A DNA stretch of 7,082 bases, taken from positions 1-7,082 of the forward strand of contig CAAFHX010000043.1 in the NCBI GenBank assembly GCA_900762815.1, read 5' to 3'. The translations under genes were made by a program, and so were the position numbers. How positions within the stretch are numbered: position 1 is the first letter of the stretch; each line of letters begins with the position of its first letter. This stretch comes from Candidatus Avelusimicrobium facis (GTDB lineage Bacteria > Elusimicrobiota > Elusimicrobia > Elusimicrobiales > Elusimicrobiaceae). Of the stretch, positions 6,516-7,082 are shown one piece after another. The notes below the pieces were generated by a model. That model was not told the origin of the DNA and did no database searches. It saw nothing but the letters and a program-made list of their open reading frames with translations.

Positions 6516-6610
6516 ATAAAAAATAAAATTTTCTTTATTCCGCCTTTAACTCGCCGCTAGACAGCGACTCAAACAAAAGGCGGATTTTTGTATGAAATTT
6601 TATTTTTTAT
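6516..6610. repeat. Nested 95-bp inverted repeat
   Basis: Perfect 16-bp AT-rich arms (6516-6531 and 6595-6610) enclose a second perfect 9-bp stem, TCCGCCTTT (6539-6547) with AAAGGCGGA (6576-6584), which is followed by TTTTT at 6585-6589. A third copy of the inner arm, GGCGGA at 6508-6513, lies just outside and could compete for TCCGCC. No flanking target-site duplication is visible. It could be a miniature inverted-repeat element, a transcribed structure or terminator. Low-complexity A/T arms raise the chance of coincidence. Confidence 0.5.
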
Positions 6611-6614
6611 AGAC

Positions 6615-6723
6615 GCTCCCATGGCCGCTGTGCAAACGGCAGGAAGGTCCTTGTAGTTATCCAATAACGTCATTGCCGATGATAAATATTTTTTAGCGTA
6701 AAGTTATCATATCCTTTGGGAGC
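6615..6723 (+). other. Possible multibranched RNA fold upstream of the tRNA gene
   Basis: The outer stem GCTCCCA (6615-6621) with TGGGAGC (6717-6723) encloses three hairpins: GCCG/CGGC at 6624-6640, GTTAT/ATAAC at 6656-6668, and ATGATAA/TTATCAT at 6679-6710. Another short hairpin, CCAAAA/TTTTGG, follows at 6724-6737. No known RNA class (6S, SRP, RNase P, tmRNA or a common riboswitch) was recognised and no open reading frame of useful length is present. The strand is not determined by the folding; + is given only because the downstream tRNA is on +. Confidence 0.25.
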
Positions 6724-6763
6724 CCAAAAAGTTTTGGCAGCGACGCAGACGCAACAAGTTTGT

Positions 6764-6769
6764 TATAAT
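6764..6769 (+). promoter_or_regulatory. -10 box of the tRNA-Ser promoter
   Basis: A perfect TATAAT lies 20 bases before the tRNA 5' end. The -35 region at 17-18 bases is poor (GCGACG-like at 6740-6745); a better TTGGCA at 6734-6739 is 24 bases away, too far for normal spacing. A short palindrome, AACAA-GT-TTGTT (6753-6764), overlaps the -10 box edge. Transcription would start near 6776. Confidence 0.6.
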
Positions 6770-6789
6770 ATAGATGTTGTACCGATTTG

Positions 6790-6874
6790 GGAGAGGTGTG
6801 TGAGTGGTTGAAACAGCAGGTCTCGAAAACCTGTAAGCCGCAAGGCTTCGAGGGTTCAAATCCCTCCCTCTCCG
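6790..6874 (+). tRNA. tRNA-Ser (anticodon CGA)
   Basis: The whole cloverleaf folds: acceptor GGAGAGG (6790-6796) with CCTCTCC (6867-6873), discriminator G at 6874, anticodon stem CAGGT/ACCTG (6817-6821 and 6829-6833) with loop CTCGAAA and anticodon CGA at 6824-6826, long variable arm AAGCC-GCAA-GGCTT typical of class II tRNAs, and T arm GAGGG-TTCAAAT-CCCTC (6850-6866). The long variable arm, discriminator G and anticodon all fit serine, reading UCG codons. The CCA end is not encoded; nine T residues follow directly (6875-6883) and may serve in termination or 3' processing. Confidence 0.97.
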
Positions 6875-6889
6875 TTTTTTTTTCTTCGT

Positions 6890-6989
6890 AAAACAGTTTC
6901 TTTCGTTGTTGCCGGCTCCTTCGGATACCTCGGGCTCCGCCCTTTCACAGTATACGCTCAGTCGCCGCCGCCTAGAAAGAAACTGTTTT
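6890..6989. repeat. 100-bp element bounded by perfect 15-bp inverted repeats
   Basis: AAAACAGTTTCTTTC (6890-6904) is the exact reverse complement of GAAAGAAACTGTTTT (6975-6989). The 70-base interior is GC-rich and contains GGCTCC twice (6914-6919 and 6933-6938) and CAGTAT about 23 bases before CCTAGAA at the right arm. It starts 15 bases after the tRNA and contains no useful reading frame. It could be a miniature mobile or REP-like element, or fold as a long hairpin with a T-tail that ends tRNA transcription. Confidence 0.7.
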
Positions 6990-6993
6990 TCCT

Positions 6994-7082
6994 TGAAAAA
7001 ACCGCTGCTTGCTAAAAGCCGCGCGTGTGCCTACAGTATTCCTCCCGCGCTTGCGCCTAGAATAAACGCATTTTTGTTTGAA
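6994..7082. repeat. Diverged partial copy of the preceding element (runs to window edge)
   Basis: The order of landmarks matches the preceding element: an A-run, a GC-rich interior, CAGTAT (7034-7039), CCTAGAA 22 bases later (7056-7062), then a T-run (7071-7075) followed by TTTGAA. The terminal arms are no longer good inverted repeats. It may be an old second copy in tandem. No gene is seen in this stretch. Confidence 0.4.

Noticed and set aside
6621..6656. Small open frame starting ATGGCCGCTG (11 codons)
   Set aside because: No ribosome binding site, very short, and it lies within the candidate structured region.
6790..7082. tRNA gene as phage or island attachment site
   Set aside because: No repeat of the tRNA 3' end and no integrase gene are visible in the window.

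Overview
The window looks like a chromosomal segment from a fermentative, probably Gram-negative-type bacterium. The best guess is the phylum Elusimicrobiota. That guess rests on the style of the truncated type IV pilin-like protein at the left edge (hydrophobic helix running into an ALPKYQ-like junction, then a TETFYLARGEY-like block, then a Cys pair ending in CKALGG), which from memory resembles the many pilin paralogues of that group. No database search was possible, so the phylum is an inference. Coding sequence is fairly GC-rich with dense gene packing, and no mobile-element gene, CRISPR array or prophage gene is visible.

Layout. (1) Positions 1-1727, + strand: a 5'-truncated pilin-like gene whose pilin domain is joined to twelve tandem repeats, each with a YDENGN-like motif and two cysteines. 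(2) Positions 1737-1804: two hairpin terminators in the convergent gap. (3) Positions 1821-3490, - strand: a tightly coupled pair, a DUF47/PhoU-like protein followed by a PiT-family phosphate transporter. (4) Positions 3518-3569: a short GC-rich region with mutually exclusive hairpins, including the ackA terminator. (5) Positions 3576-4937, - strand: acetate kinase with all recognised catalytic residues and an unusual C-terminal extension of about 55 residues. (6) Positions 5090-6325, + strand, divergent from ackA: a secreted six-unit NHL-repeat beta-propeller protein, followed by a terminator. (7) Positions 6326-7082: no protein gene. It holds a second terminator-like hairpin, two tandem palindromic units, a nested 95-bp inverted repeat, a possible multibranched RNA fold, a tRNA-Ser(CGA) with a good -10 box, and a 100-bp element bounded by perfect 15-bp inverted repeats with a diverged partial copy at the right edge.

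Functionally, the middle block is central metabolism and phosphate handling: acetate kinase makes ATP from acetyl phosphate, and the PiT/DUF47 pair imports inorganic phosphate. The flanking genes encode exported or surface proteins (pilin fusion and NHL propeller). The most unusual coding feature is the pilin plus Cys-pair repeat fusion; the most unusual non-coding part is the dense set of palindromes around the tRNA gene.
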